Source: Solirubrobacteraceae bacterium (GTDB lineage Bacteria; Actinomycetota; Thermoleophilia; Solirubrobacterales; Solirubrobacteraceae). From it: a stretch of DNA of 36,293 bases. Both the position numbers and the translations under genes were made by a program. Shown piece after piece: positions 14,523 to 21,805 of this stretch; within the stretch, counting starts at the first letter, position 1, and each line of letters opens with the position of its first letter. The stretch is taken from NCBI GenBank assembly GCA_024711025.1, contig JANJTP010000026.1, positions 1 through 36,293 on the forward strand, written 5' to 3'. Below the pieces are notes generated by a model. It was not told the origin of the DNA. It worked only from the letters and a program-made list of their open reading frames with translations, and did no database searches.

Positions 14523-14545
14523 ACCCCAGGAAATAGGGCTGGGGT
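14523..14545 (+). terminator. hairpin after tRNA-Ser, possible terminator
   Basis: ACCCCAG (14523-14529) and CTGGGGT (14539-14545) form a 7-bp stem with a 9-base loop, 24 bases after the tRNA; wobble pairs extend it. There is no U tract. The remaining bases to 14810 contain the leader of the next gene and nothing else I can name. Confidence 0.35.
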
Positions 14546-14810
14546 TCGTGTCGGGAGCCGGGCCGCCGCGACCTCGGCGGCGCACCGCATCCGAGGTCCG
14601 TCGTCCCGCGCGCAGCACGCCCAGGCCGGGGCTCCGCCAGGCCCTTGCGAGCGCCCACCGAGCGGCGTAGGGTCGCCGACGGGGGGTAACGCGCGCACCG
14701 ACCGCCGCCGCGTTCGGAGTGGGCGGGGAGAGGAGAGCGATGCCGTGATCGCGAGCCAGGCGCGCCTGGCAGACCGGACCATGCTCAGCCCTCGCAGAGG
14801 GGAGAACGAC

Positions 14811-15131
14811 ATGTACGCCAGCATCCGGCGCTACCGCATGGGAGCAGGCTCGATGGACGAAGCGATGCACCTGGTCGACACGGAGCTCGCCGACCGGCTC
14901 GCCGAGGAGCCCGGCTTCGTCGACTACCAGGCGATCGACACCGGCGACGGAACGATCGCGTCGATCACGATCTTCGACGACGAGGATCAGTGCCTGCACT
15001 CCAACGACATCGCGGCCGAGTTCGTCGACGAGCACCTCGCCGACTTCGAGATCGAGCGGATCGAGGTCTTCGGCGGCGAGGCGATGGTCAGCCGCGCGGC
15101 CGACAAGGTCCTGCAGCCCGCCCACCACTGA
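14811..15131 (+). CDS. small dimeric alpha/beta-barrel-like protein (ABM-type), function unknown
   Basis: A 106-residue protein with the pattern of antibiotic-biosynthesis-monooxygenase-like ferredoxin folds: starting strand MYASIRRYRM, a helix with DEAMHLVDTELADRLAEEPGF, a strand VDYQAIDTG, then TIASITIFDDEDQC and a second helix ending in a C-terminal strand. Stand-alone members often have no known enzyme activity, and the residues needed for haem or quinol oxygenases are not recognisable. ATG 14811 is preceded by GAGGGGAG; ATG 14781 is in frame but would put the ribosome site inside the gene. No operon partner. Confidence 0.7.
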   Translation: MYASIRRYRMGAGSMDEAMHLVDTELADRLAEEPGFVDYQAIDTGDGTIASITIFDDEDQCLHSNDIAAEFVDEHLADFEIERIEVFGGEAMVSRAADKVLQPAHH

Positions 15132-15171
15132 GACGCGCAGAGCGGCGCGCCGCCCGCCATCAGGGCCGCGC

Positions 15172-15339
15172 CGCTCCGACCGCGCCCTGCGCTCGAGGCG
15201 CTCGTCGCGACCCGCTCCGACCGCGACCTGCGCTCGACGGCGCTCCTCGCGACGGGTCCGCAAGTGCAGCAGCCAGATGATGTCTCGCCGTCCCGCACAG
15301 CGGTGCGCTCGACGGCGCTCCTCGCGACGGGTCCGCAAG
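15172..15339. repeat. GC-rich direct repeats, including a 36-nt exact duplicate
   Basis: A 36-base segment beginning TGCGCTCGACGGCGCTCCTC is identical at 15229-15264 and 15304-15339. Upstream, a related unit with CGCTCCGACCGCG followed by TGCGCTCGA occurs at 15172 and 15213 (period 41), so the 36-mer is part of a degenerate three-copy array. The array fills the 216-base gap between two convergent genes. Confidence 0.75.
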
Positions 15340-15347
15340 GGTCGCGA

Positions 15348-16295
15348 TCACGAGGGCTCGCGCCGCTCGGCCCCCTCGATCTCCAGCAGCCCCTCGCCGA
15401 AGGGGTGCTCGTGATCGACCTGCAGCGTCGTGTGCGCGATCGCGAAGCGCTCTCGCAGCAGCGCCTGCAGCTCGCGGCGGCGGGCGTGGCAGTCGTCGCC
15501 GGGAGCCACGAGCACGTGCGCGGCCAGGGCGGGGAAGCCGGAGGTCACCTCCCAGACGTGCAGGTCGTGAACCTCGACGACGCCCGGCAGCGAGGCCATC
15601 GCGTTGCCGACCTCGTCGGGGCTGACGCCGCGAGGCGCCCCCTCGAGCAGCACGCGGCCCGAGTCGCGAACGAGCCCCCAGCCCCCGTAGAGCATCAACG
15701 CGGCCACGGCCAGGGCGGCGATGCCGTCGGCCTGGCCGAAGCCGGCCAGCAGGATCGCGAGCCCGGCGAGCGCGGCCGCCACCGACGAGAGCATGTCGTA
15801 GAGGTTGTGCAGGAAGGCGCCCCGTACGTTGAGGCTGTGGCGGCTCGCGCGGCCGAGCGCCCAGGCAGCAGCCGCGTTCACCGCGGTCCCGGCGATTCCG
15901 GTCACCAGGATGAACGCGCCGTCGACGTCCGGCGGCGAGGCGATCCGCATGATCGCCTCGACGCCGATGATTCCGGCGAGCACGAGCAGCGCCACCCCGT
16001 TCACCTGGGCGCTGAGGATCTCGCCGCGCCCCAGGCCGAACGTGAACGGGCCCGACGGCGGGCGCCGCGCGAGGCGCAGCGCGACCAGGGCGAGCGCGAT
16101 CGCCCCGACGTCGGTCAGCATGTGCGCGGCGTCCGAGAGCAGCGCGAGCGAGTTGGCGATCAGGCCCGCAACGACCTCGACGACCATGAACGCCAGGTTG
16201 ATCGCCAGTGCGATGGTCAGCCACCGCACGTCGGAGTCCGCGTCTATGCGGTGAGCGTGACCCCCGCCGGCATGGTTGTGGGCGGCACTCTCCAA
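15348..16295 (-). CDS. cation diffusion facilitator (Zn2+/Co2+/Cd2+ efflux)
   Basis: About 315 residues, a proton-coupled metal exporter of the CDF family (CzcD/ZitB type). Six membrane segments are visible. The transport-site acids are in LLSDAAHMLTD (second helix) and FLHNLYDML (fifth helix), the HxxxD pairs typical of zinc exporters. The N-terminus HNHAGGGHAHR is a metal-binding His patch, and the cytoplasmic C-terminal domain carries VVEVHDLHVW and QVDHEH. The only in-frame start before an upstream TAG is TTG at 16295; an ATG start would remove the first helix. A 12-base palindrome CCGAGCGCTCGG (16339-16350) lies just upstream and could be an operator or hairpin. Confidence 0.92.
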   Translation of the reverse strand: MESAAHNHAGGGHAHRIDADSDVRWLTIALAINLAFMVVEVVAGLIANSLALLSDAAHMLTDVGAIALALVALRLARRPPSGPFTFGLGRGEILSAQVNGVALLVLAGIIGVEAIMRIASPPDVDGAFILVTGIAGTAVNAAAAWALGRASRHSLNVRGAFLHNLYDMLSSVAAALAGLAILLAGFGQADGIAALAVAALMLYGGWGLVRDSGRVLLEGAPRGVSPDEVGNAMASLPGVVEVHDLHVWEVTSGFPALAAHVLVAPGDDCHARRRELQALLRERFAIAHTTLQVDHEHPFGEGLLEIEGAERREPS

Positions 16296-16359
16296 GACCG
16301 GTTCAGCCTACGACGCCGCCGGCCGCAAGGCGAACGGGCCGAGCGCTCGGTCCCGGTCC

Positions 16360-16638
16360 TCACCCCTCCGCGGGGGCGTGCAGCTCCGGGGCGCCCTCGT
16401 CGGCGGGTATCGCCAGGACGACATGGCGGCGGGAGACGGCGACGACCGCGTGCCGCGTGCCATGGCCCTCACGGCCGATCAGCTCGACGACGGCGTCGGT
16501 CAGCGGCAGGAACTCGCGCTCGGTCGCGTTGAGCACGTCGCTGATCCGGCTGCGGTAGCCGTCGCGCGCCAGCGTCACGTGGCCGGAGATCCGGTGGCGC
16601 TCCGTCTCGAGGTAGATCCGCTCGCGGCGCTGATCCAT
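16360..16638 (-). CDS. 92-residue DUF6812-like protein
   Basis: A small soluble protein: RRERIYLETERHRISGHVTLAR, then GYRSRISDVLNATEREFLPLTDAVVELI and a C-terminal strand HAVVAVSRRHVVLAIP. It resembles the actinobacterial family annotated DUF6812, of unknown function, as far as I can judge from memory. It is the last gene of the run TetR - ACAD - SixA - NUDIX - this gene, with 11 bases to the NUDIX stop. ATG 16638 lacks a clear ribosome site, consistent with translational coupling. Confidence 0.65.
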   Translation of the reverse strand: MDQRRERIYLETERHRISGHVTLARDGYRSRISDVLNATEREFLPLTDAVVELIGREGHGTRHAVVAVSRRHVVLAIPADEGAPELHAPAEG

Positions 16639-16649
16639 CGCCGGGGAGC

Positions 16650-17045
16650 CTACGCAGGTGCGACGAGCGAGGCGACGAGCTCGCGATCGTGCCGGTAGGT
16701 CAGCAGCCGGGCGGCGTCGGCGGCGGTGAGCCAGCGAAGCTCGTCGACCTCGTCGTTTGGCTCGAACTCGCCGCCGGTCGCTCGCATGCGCCAGTACCGC
16801 ACGAGCTTCGGGCGGCCGCGAGCGTCGTGGTAGCGGACCTCGTCGAGCTCGTCGCCGAGCTCGCAGCGCAGCCCGGTCTCCTCCTCGACCTCGCGCAGCG
16901 CCGCGTGCTCCCAGCTCTCGCCCGGGTCGAGCTTGCCCTTCGGCAGCGACCAATCGTCGTAGCGGGGGCGGTGGACGACCGCGACCAGGCCGTCGCGCTC
17001 GACCAGGCCGCCCGCGGCATGGACCTTGCGCGCGATGCCGCTCAT
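16650..17045 (-). CDS. NUDIX hydrolase (MutT-like)
   Basis: A 131-residue nucleotide-diphosphate hydrolase. The NUDIX box is complete: GKLDPGESWEHAA followed by LREVEEETGL, with the Mg-binding Glu cluster REVEEE. The opening ARKVHAAGGLVER and WSLPKGK match MutT1-type enzymes that cleave 8-oxo-(d)GTP or dinucleoside polyphosphates. Its ATG overlaps the stop of the SixA-like gene as ATGA, so the two are translationally coupled. In mycobacterial MutT1 the same two domains are one protein (NUDIX then RHG phosphatase); here they are separate genes in the opposite order. Confidence 0.92.
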   Translation of the reverse strand: MSGIARKVHAAGGLVERDGLVAVVHRPRYDDWSLPKGKLDPGESWEHAALREVEEETGLRCELGDELDEVRYHDARGRPKLVRYWRMRATGGEFEPNDEVDELRWLTAADAARLLTYRHDRELVASLVAPA

Positions 17046-17515
17046 CGCGCTATCGCCTGCAGCTCGCGCGGCCGCAGCAGCACGATCAGCTCGCCGCGAG
17101 CGCCCTCCAGGCGCACGCCGGCGACCGCGCCCTTCTTCATGTCGATCCGCGCGCCCGTCAGCTCGCACACCACCTGGCTGAAGTCCGGCTCGTGGCCCAC
17201 GACCAGCACCGGTCCCTGGCCCTCTTCGCCGGCGGCGACGAGGGCCAGGGCCTCGCCCGCGTCGAAGCCGAAGGCGAGCGGGCCGTGCTCGACCGGCTCG
17301 ATCCCGAGCGCCTGGCAGGCGAGCAGCGCGGTGTCGCGCGCGCGGACCTTGGGACTCGTGAAGACGAGCTTGGGGGCGATCCCGAGCCGTGCGAGCGCCT
17401 GCCCCGCGGCACGGGCCTGCTCGATCCCGCGTTCGGTCAGCGCCCGCTCGGCGTCCGGCCGCAGACCGTGTGTCTCGGCCTCTCCGTGGCGCAGGAGCCA
17501 GAGCTGGCGTGCCAT
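17042..17515 (-). CDS. SixA-like histidine phosphatase
   Basis: A 157-residue RHG-type phosphatase (branch 2-like, SixA). The catalytic His10 is in LLRHGEAE and the second His in VLVVGHEPDF; TSPKVRARDTA supplies the phosphate-binding Arg. Roles in the family are dephosphorylation of phosphohistidine proteins or of small phosphates. Tight coupling to the NUDIX gene (4-base overlap) suggests the pair does the two-step job of MutT1: the NUDIX enzyme releases a nucleotide product and the phosphatase processes a phosphate. It begins 24 bases after the ACAD stop on the same strand. Confidence 0.88.
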   Translation of the reverse strand: MARQLWLLRHGEAETHGLRPDAERALTERGIEQARAAGQALARLGIAPKLVFTSPKVRARDTALLACQALGIEPVEHGPLAFGFDAGEALALVAAGEEGQGPVLVVGHEPDFSQVVCELTGARIDMKKGAVAGVRLEGARGELIVLLRPRELQAIAR

Positions 17516-17539
17516 CGGCCGGGAGGGTAGAGCACCCGT

Positions 17540-18775
17540 TCAGCGCAGCGCCGGCACGGGCGCCGGGATCCCCTCCCGGGAGCGCAGCTCGCGGCGCGCG
17601 ATCGCGCGCAGATGGACCTCGTCGGGCCCGTCGGCGAGGCGCAGCGTGCGGGCATGGGCGTACATCGCGGCGAGCGGGAAGTCGGCCGACACCCCGGCAC
17701 CGCCGAACGCCTGGATCGCACGGTCGATGACCCGACAGGCGACCCGCGCCGCGACGACCTTGATCGCGGCGATCTCGGTCTGCGCGCCCTTGGCGCCCGC
17801 GGTGTCGATCATCCATGCGGCCTTGAGGACGAGCAGGCGCGCCTGCTCGAGCTCGATCCGCGACTCGGCGATCCACTCCCGGATCACGCCGCGTTCGGCG
17901 AGCGGCCCGCCGAACGCCGAACGGTGGCGCACGCGGTCGGCCATCAGCTCGAGCGCTCGCTCGCTCATCCCGATCGCTCGCATGCAGTGGTGGATGCGCC
18001 CTGGGCCGAGCCGCGCCTGGGCGATCGCGAAGCCCATCCCCTCCTGGGCGATCAGGTTGGCCGCGGGCACGCGCACGTCCTCGTAGACGACCTCGCCGTG
18101 CCCGTGCTGATCGTGGTAGCCGAACACCGTGAGGTCGCGCTCGACCCGCACCCCCGGAGCATCGAACGGCACGAGGATCATCGAGTGCCGTGCGTAGGGG
18201 TGGGCCTCGGGGTCGGTTACGCCCATCACGATCGCGACCTTGCAGCGGGGATCGGCGCTGCCGGTGCTCCACCACTTGCGGCCATTGACGACGTACTGGT
18301 CGCCGTCGCGGACGATCGTCGCCTGCATGTTCGTGGCGTCGCTGCTGGCGACGGCCGGCTCGGTCATCCCGAAGCAGGAGCGGATCTCGCCGGCGAGCAG
18401 CGGCGCGAGCCAGCGCTCCCGCTGCTCGGGCGTGCCGAACATGTGGAGGACCTCCATGTTGCCGGTGTCGGGGGCTGAGCAGTTGATCGCCTCCGGCGCG
18501 ATCTCGACGCTGCGGCCACTGATCTCGGCGAGCGGCGCGTACTCGAGGTTCGTGAGGCCGGCGCCGTGGCGCTCGTCGGGCAGGAACAGGTTCCACAGGC
18601 CGCGCCCGCGGGCGAGCGCCTTGAGCTCCTCGACGACCGGCGGAAGCGCGTGTGGATCGGCGGCGTCGCGGCGCTGCTGCGCGTAGACCGGCTCGGCCGG
18701 GTAGACGTTCTCCTCCATGAACGCGTAGAGCCGCTGCTGCAGCTCCTGCGCACGCTCGCTGTGGGCGAAGTCCAT
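17540..18775 (-). CDS. acyl-CoA dehydrogenase of the ACAD10/ACAD11 type
   Basis: A 411-residue flavoprotein. [28 protein letters not shown] is the typical ACAD10/11-like opening, followed by [16 protein letters not shown] (FAD/substrate loop), [14 protein letters not shown], and the C-terminal [13 protein letters not shown] and [13 protein letters not shown]10/11 relatives with an APH-fold kinase partner act on 4-phosphorylated acyl-CoAs and yield 2- or 3-enoyl/3-hydroxy products for beta-oxidation. Here the kinase gene lies just across the divergent promoter. The start is 6 bases after the TetR stop, so regulator and enzyme are co-transcribed. The substrate chain length is unknown. Confidence 0.9.
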   Translation of the reverse strand: MDFAHSERAQELQQRLYAFMEENVYPAEPVYAQQRRDAADPHALPPVVEELKALARGRGLWNLFLPDERHGAGLTNLEYAPLAEISGRSVEIAPEAINCSAPDTGNMEVLHMFGTPEQRERWLAPLLAGEIRSCFGMTEPAVASSDATNMQATIVRDGDQYVVNGRKWWSTGSADPRCKVAIVMGVTDPEAHPYARHSMILVPFDAPGVRVERDLTVFGYHDQHGHGEVVYEDVRVPAANLIAQEGMGFAIAQARLGPGRIHHCMRAIGMSERALELMADRVRHRSAFGGPLAERGVIREWIAESRIELEQARLLVLKAAWMIDTAGAKGAQTEIAAIKVVAARVACRVIDRAIQAFGGAGVSADFPLAAMYAHARTLRLADGPDEVHLRAIARRELRSREGIPAPVPALR

Positions 18776-18781
18776 TGTCTC

Positions 18782-19585
18782 TCAGCGCTCCTTCGGGATC
18801 GAATCGGTCGAGATGCCGAGCGCCCCGCACCAGAGACGCGTGAGCAGCTCGACGAGGTCGTCGAGGCTCGTCCGCACCCCGTGCACGAAGACCATCTCCG
18901 CCATCCGGCTGACCATCGCGTCGAGCGCCCTGGCGGTGGGCAGCGGCTCGAGCGAGGGATCGGCGAGCCCGGCCGACTGCCACCGGGCGATCGCGCGCGC
19001 GTTGCGCCGCGAGAAGGCGCGCTCGCGCTCGAGCCGCACGCGCCGGATCCGCTCGTCGACGAGCGCCGCCTGCTCCATCGCGGCCATGAGGCGCGCGTTT
19101 CGCCGGTAGGCGACGAGGTAGTCGCGGTGCGCGGCACGGATCCGCTCGGCCGGCGACTCGGACGCCCGGCCGGCGGCTCGATCGTCCGCGGCCCGACCGA
19201 CCCCCGGCCGCAGCAGCTCGTCCTGCAGCTCGCCCAGGAGGGCGGCGAAGATCTCCTCCTTGCCGAGGAAGTAGGTGTAGAAGCTGCCATGCGCGACGCC
19301 GGCCGCCTCGGCGATGTCGGTCGTTCGAGCCGCCAGGAAGCCCTCCCGCTCGAACACCTCGCGGGCGGCCGCGAGCAGGCGCTCGCGCGTGCGCCGGCCG
19401 CGGGCCGTCGGCGGCTCGTGCGTCGCGACCGAGCCGGAGTCGGTCGCGGCGCGAGCGCGCGAGCCGGGAGCACGTGAGCCTGGAGCGCCGACTTCAAGAA
19501 CGGCCGAGTCGGCTGTCCCCGGAGCGGCGGCACTCGTGTCGACGGCGGCTGCGACGTCGACGAGTGGGGCGGAGCGGACGATCAC
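18782..19585 (-). CDS. TetR-family transcriptional regulator
   Basis: A 267-residue repressor-type regulator. After a ~60-residue low-complexity, Ala/Gly/Ser-rich leader, the DNA-binding domain starts at RGRRTRERLLAAAREVFEREG, with the helix-turn-helix TTDIAEAAGVAHGSFYTYF. The C-terminal ligand domain ends with WCGALGIS. The start is GTG 19585, 24 bases from a perfect 18-base palindrome (19609-19626) that it probably binds, repressing both itself with the acyl-CoA dehydrogenase and the divergent APH-HAD pair. The ligand is likely an acyl-CoA. The leader may be untranslated if a start further in is used, but no good alternative start is visible. Confidence 0.88.
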   Translation of the reverse strand: MIVRSAPLVDVAAAVDTSAAAPGTADSAVLEVGAPGSRAPGSRARAATDSGSVATHEPPTARGRRTRERLLAAAREVFEREGFLAARTTDIAEAAGVAHGSFYTYFLGKEEIFAALLGELQDELLRPGVGRAADDRAAGRASESPAERIRAAHRDYLVAYRRNARLMAAMEQAALVDERIRRVRLERERAFSRRNARAIARWQSAGLADPSLEPLPTARALDAMVSRMAEMVFVHGVRTSLDDLVELLTRLWCGALGISTDSIPKER

Positions 19586-19608
19586 GAGTCGTGAGAATAG
19601 GTGAACTT

Positions 19609-19626
19609 GAAGTTGACGTCAACTTC
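19609..19626. promoter_or_regulatory. 18-base perfect palindrome, operator of the ACAD/APH regulon
   Basis: GAAGTTGACGTCAACTTC is fully symmetrical and lies between the divergent TetR and APH-kinase genes. TTGACG (19613-19618) and TAGCCT (19638-19643) with 19 bases between them form a plausible plus-strand promoter whose -35 box is inside the palindrome, so binding of the repressor would block it. Confidence 0.75.
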
Positions 19627-19720
19627 GGAATAATGGGTAGCCTGAGACGGTCATCCGTGCTCCAGACCGGGCACCCCGGAGTACCGTTCGATACCCCGAG
19701 TCGAGAGACCACCACCAGCC

Positions 19721-20812
19721 ATGTCAATCCATGCGATCGCCCATGACGACGTCGTACGCACCCATGAGCAGGGGGCCGCGAACGACCGCGAGCCGCTGGT
19801 CGTCGTCGAGCCGCTGCTGGCGCTGCTCGACGAGCACGGACTGGGCGCCGGCGAGCCGCACATCTCAGCGCTCGGCGAGGGCCACTCGAACGTCACCTAC
19901 CTCGTCGAGCGCGGCGACACGCGGTTCGTGCTGCGCCGGCCCCCACGCGGGCCGCTGCCCCCCAGCGCGCATGACGTGCTGCGCGAGGCGCGCGTGCTCC
20001 GCGCGCTGGCCGGCCGCGCACGTGTGCCGGGCGTGCTCGCCGTCTGCGAGGACCCTGCCGTGATCGGCGCGCCCTTCTACCTGATGGAGGAGGTGGCCGG
20101 CCACACGATCACCGACGCGGTCCCAAGCGCGCTCGACACGCCGGCCGAGCGACGACGGATCGGCGAGGAGCTCGTCGACGGGCTCGTGGAGATCCACGCC
20201 GTGGACTGGCGGGCCGCCGGCCTGGAGGGCTTCGGCAAGCCGACCGGCTACCTCGAGCGCCAGATCAGGCGGTTCCTCACCGTCTGGGAGCACAACCGCA
20301 CGCGCGAGGTCCCCGCCGTCGAGACGGTCGCTCGCTGGCTCGCCGACAACCGCCCCGAGTCCGGCCCGGCGACGATCGTCCATGGCGACTACAGGCTGGG
20401 CAACATGATCTACGCGCCGCGGGCGCCGGCCCGGCTGGCCACGATCCTCGACTGGGAGATGGCGACGATCGGCGACCCGCTGGCCGACGTCGGCTACCTG
20501 TGCACGCTGTGGGCCGACCGCGACGACCCGCCGGCGGGGATGTTCGAGCTGTCGGGCGTGACGCGCGAGCCCGGCTTCCCCAGCCGCGCCGAGCTGATCG
20601 CGCGGTACGAGGAGCGATCCGGGCGCCCGATGACCGACATCCGCTGGTACCGGACGCTCGCGCTGTGGAAGGCGGTCGTCTTCATGGAGGGCAACTACAG
20701 GCGGGCGCTCACGGGAGCGAGCGACGACCCGTTCAACAGGCGCTTCGGCGAGGGCGTCCTCGAGCTCGCGGGGCGCGCCGAGGCACTGGCGCTCGGCGGC
20801 GGCGATGGCTGA
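19721..20812 (+). CDS. APH-fold phosphotransferase (LvaA / ACAD10-11 kinase-like)
   Basis: A 363-residue small-molecule kinase of the aminoglycoside-phosphotransferase fold. The catalytic loop is VHGDYRLGNMI (Asp as base) and the metal site LDWEMATIGDP; N-terminal GEGHSNVTYLVE and FVLRRPP form the ATP-binding strand pair. This subgroup, with WRAAGLEGFGKPTGYLERQ, pairs with acyl-CoA dehydrogenases and phosphorylates the 4-hydroxyl of 4-hydroxyacyl-CoAs (as LvaA does for 4-hydroxyvaleryl-CoA). ATG 19721 follows the shared TetR operator by about 95 bases. The stop overlaps the next gene by 8 bases. It is unlikely to be an antibiotic-resistance enzyme given the acyl-CoA dehydrogenase partner. Confidence 0.88.
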   Translation: MSIHAIAHDDVVRTHEQGAANDREPLVVVEPLLALLDEHGLGAGEPHISALGEGHSNVTYLVERGDTRFVLRRPPRGPLPPSAHDVLREARVLRALAGRARVPGVLAVCEDPAVIGAPFYLMEEVAGHTITDAVPSALDTPAERRRIGEELVDGLVEIHAVDWRAAGLEGFGKPTGYLERQIRRFLTVWEHNRTREVPAVETVARWLADNRPESGPATIVHGDYRLGNMIYAPRAPARLATILDWEMATIGDPLADVGYLCTLWADRDDPPAGMFELSGVTREPGFPSRAELIARYEERSGRPMTDIRWYRTLALWKAVVFMEGNYRRALTGASDDPFNRRFGEGVLELAGRAEALALGGGDG

Positions 20813-21533
20813 GTCCGACGACCGGCCTTCGCCGCCGGCGAGGCGAGCCCGAGATGACGGAAGGCGGGCCGAGGAGACGCCCGGACGCGAGTCGCATGCA
20901 GTCGCGCCGCCGCGCGGCCTGCTCGTCGACTGGGGCGGCGTGCTGACGACCGACGTCTTCGCCTCCTTCCAGGCGTTCTGCCGCAGCGAGCGCCTCGACT
21001 CGCTGCTCGTGCGCGACCTCTTCCGCAGCGACCCGGAGGCGCGTCGCGCGCTCTTCGCACTCGAGACCGGGGAGCTGACCGAGCCGGAGTTCGAGGAGCG
21101 GTTCGCCGCGATCCTCGGGCTCCCCGGCGCGCGGGCGACGGGGCTGGTCGACCGGCTGTTCGGTGGCATGCGCGAGGACGTGTCGATGTTCGACGCGGTG
21201 CGCGCGGCCCGTCGGCTCGGCCTGCGCACCGGCCTGCTGTCGAACTCGTGGGGTGTCGACCGCTACGACCGCAGCCACTTCCGCACGCTGTTCGACGCCG
21301 TCGTGATCAGCGGCGAGGAGGGCGTGCGCAAGCCGGACCGCGCGATCTACGAGATCGCGATCGCACGGATGGAGGTGCCGGCGAGCGCGATCGTCTTCGT
21401 CGACGATCTACCGGGCAACCTCGCCCCCGCGCGCCGGCTCGGGATGGCGACCGTTCACCACGTGAGTGCCGGGGAGACGGTGCGCGCGCTGGAGCGCCTG
21501 CTCGGGCGGCGGCTGCCGCTGGGGGAGGCCTGA
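20805..21533 (+). CDS. HAD-superfamily hydrolase (ACAD10 HAD-domain-like)
   Basis: A 242-residue haloacid-dehalogenase-fold protein. After a ~37-residue charged leader, motif I is LLVDWGGVLTTD with nucleophile Asp42 and Gly in place of the usual second Asp; motif II is LLSNSWG, motif III GVRKPDRAIYEIA (Lys), motif IV FVDDLPGNL. The same D-x-G-G motif I occurs in the N-terminal HAD domain of ACAD10. It overlaps the kinase gene by 8 bases (ATG 20805, kinase stop 20812), so both are made together. Possible roles are clearing a phosphorylated intermediate or a regulatory phosphatase; activity is not certain given the motif I change, though other Gly variants are active. Confidence 0.85.
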   Translation: MAESDDRPSPPARRARDDGRRAEETPGRESHAVAPPRGLLVDWGGVLTTDVFASFQAFCRSERLDSLLVRDLFRSDPEARRALFALETGELTEPEFEERFAAILGLPGARATGLVDRLFGGMREDVSMFDAVRAARRLGLRTGLLSNSWGVDRYDRSHFRTLFDAVVISGEEGVRKPDRAIYEIAIARMEVPASAIVFVDDLPGNLAPARRLGMATVHHVSAGETVRALERLLGRRLPLGEA

Positions 21534-21603
21534 GGCGGCTCGCAGGCTGATGGGCCCGCGGCGAGCGAGGTCCCGCACGCACATGGCGGCCCCGCACCGA
21601 AGT

Positions 21604-21716
21604 GGCTGCAGTATCTCGTCCTATACCGGAGCTACTGCAGCCAGGCGCTGACCGGTGGCACCGGCCTGACCGCCGGCTGCAGTATCTCGTCCTATACCGG
21701 AGCTACTGCAGCCAGG
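21604..21716. repeat. two identical 42-nt imperfect palindromes
   Basis: A 42-base unit starting GGCTGCAGTATCTC and ending TACTGCAGCCAGG is identical at 21604-21645 and 21675-21716. Each folds into a hairpin: GGCTGCAGTA pairs with TACTGCAGCC (10 bp), then one mismatch, CTC/GAG, and an 11-base loop GTCCTATACCG. The units sit in the 272-base gap between convergent genes (HAD and CtaG). They could be doubled bidirectional terminators, REP-like elements, or a structured RNA; with only two copies visible I cannot choose. Confidence 0.85.
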
Positions 21717-21726
21717 ATCGCGGACG

Positions 21727-21766
21727 CGCCGGCGGACGAGCGCGGGCGCCGGCGGACGAGCGCGGG
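21727..21766. repeat. 20-nt tandem repeat, two copies plus a partial third
   Basis: CGCCGGCGGACGAGCGCGGG at 21727-21746 and 21747-21766, followed by a degenerate CGGCGGCGGACGGCG. It directly follows the second hairpin unit and precedes the CtaG stop at 21806. Confidence 0.7.
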
Positions 21767-21805
21767 CGGCGGCGGACGGCGATGAGCGCCGCGGGCTGGA
21801 GCCCC

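Noticed and set aside
16339-16350. Palindrome CCGAGCGCTCGG as a zinc-regulator operator for the CDF gene
   Set aside because: Metal-sensor sites are usually AT-rich; in this GC-rich DNA such a 12-mer arises easily.
19721-20812. Aminoglycoside resistance gene
   Set aside because: Although the APH fold is present, the subgroup and its HAD/ACAD neighbours match acyl-CoA metabolism.
21604-21716. CRISPR-like appearance of the repeated 42-mer
   Set aside because: Only two units, palindromic over full length, 29-base single gap, no cas genes.
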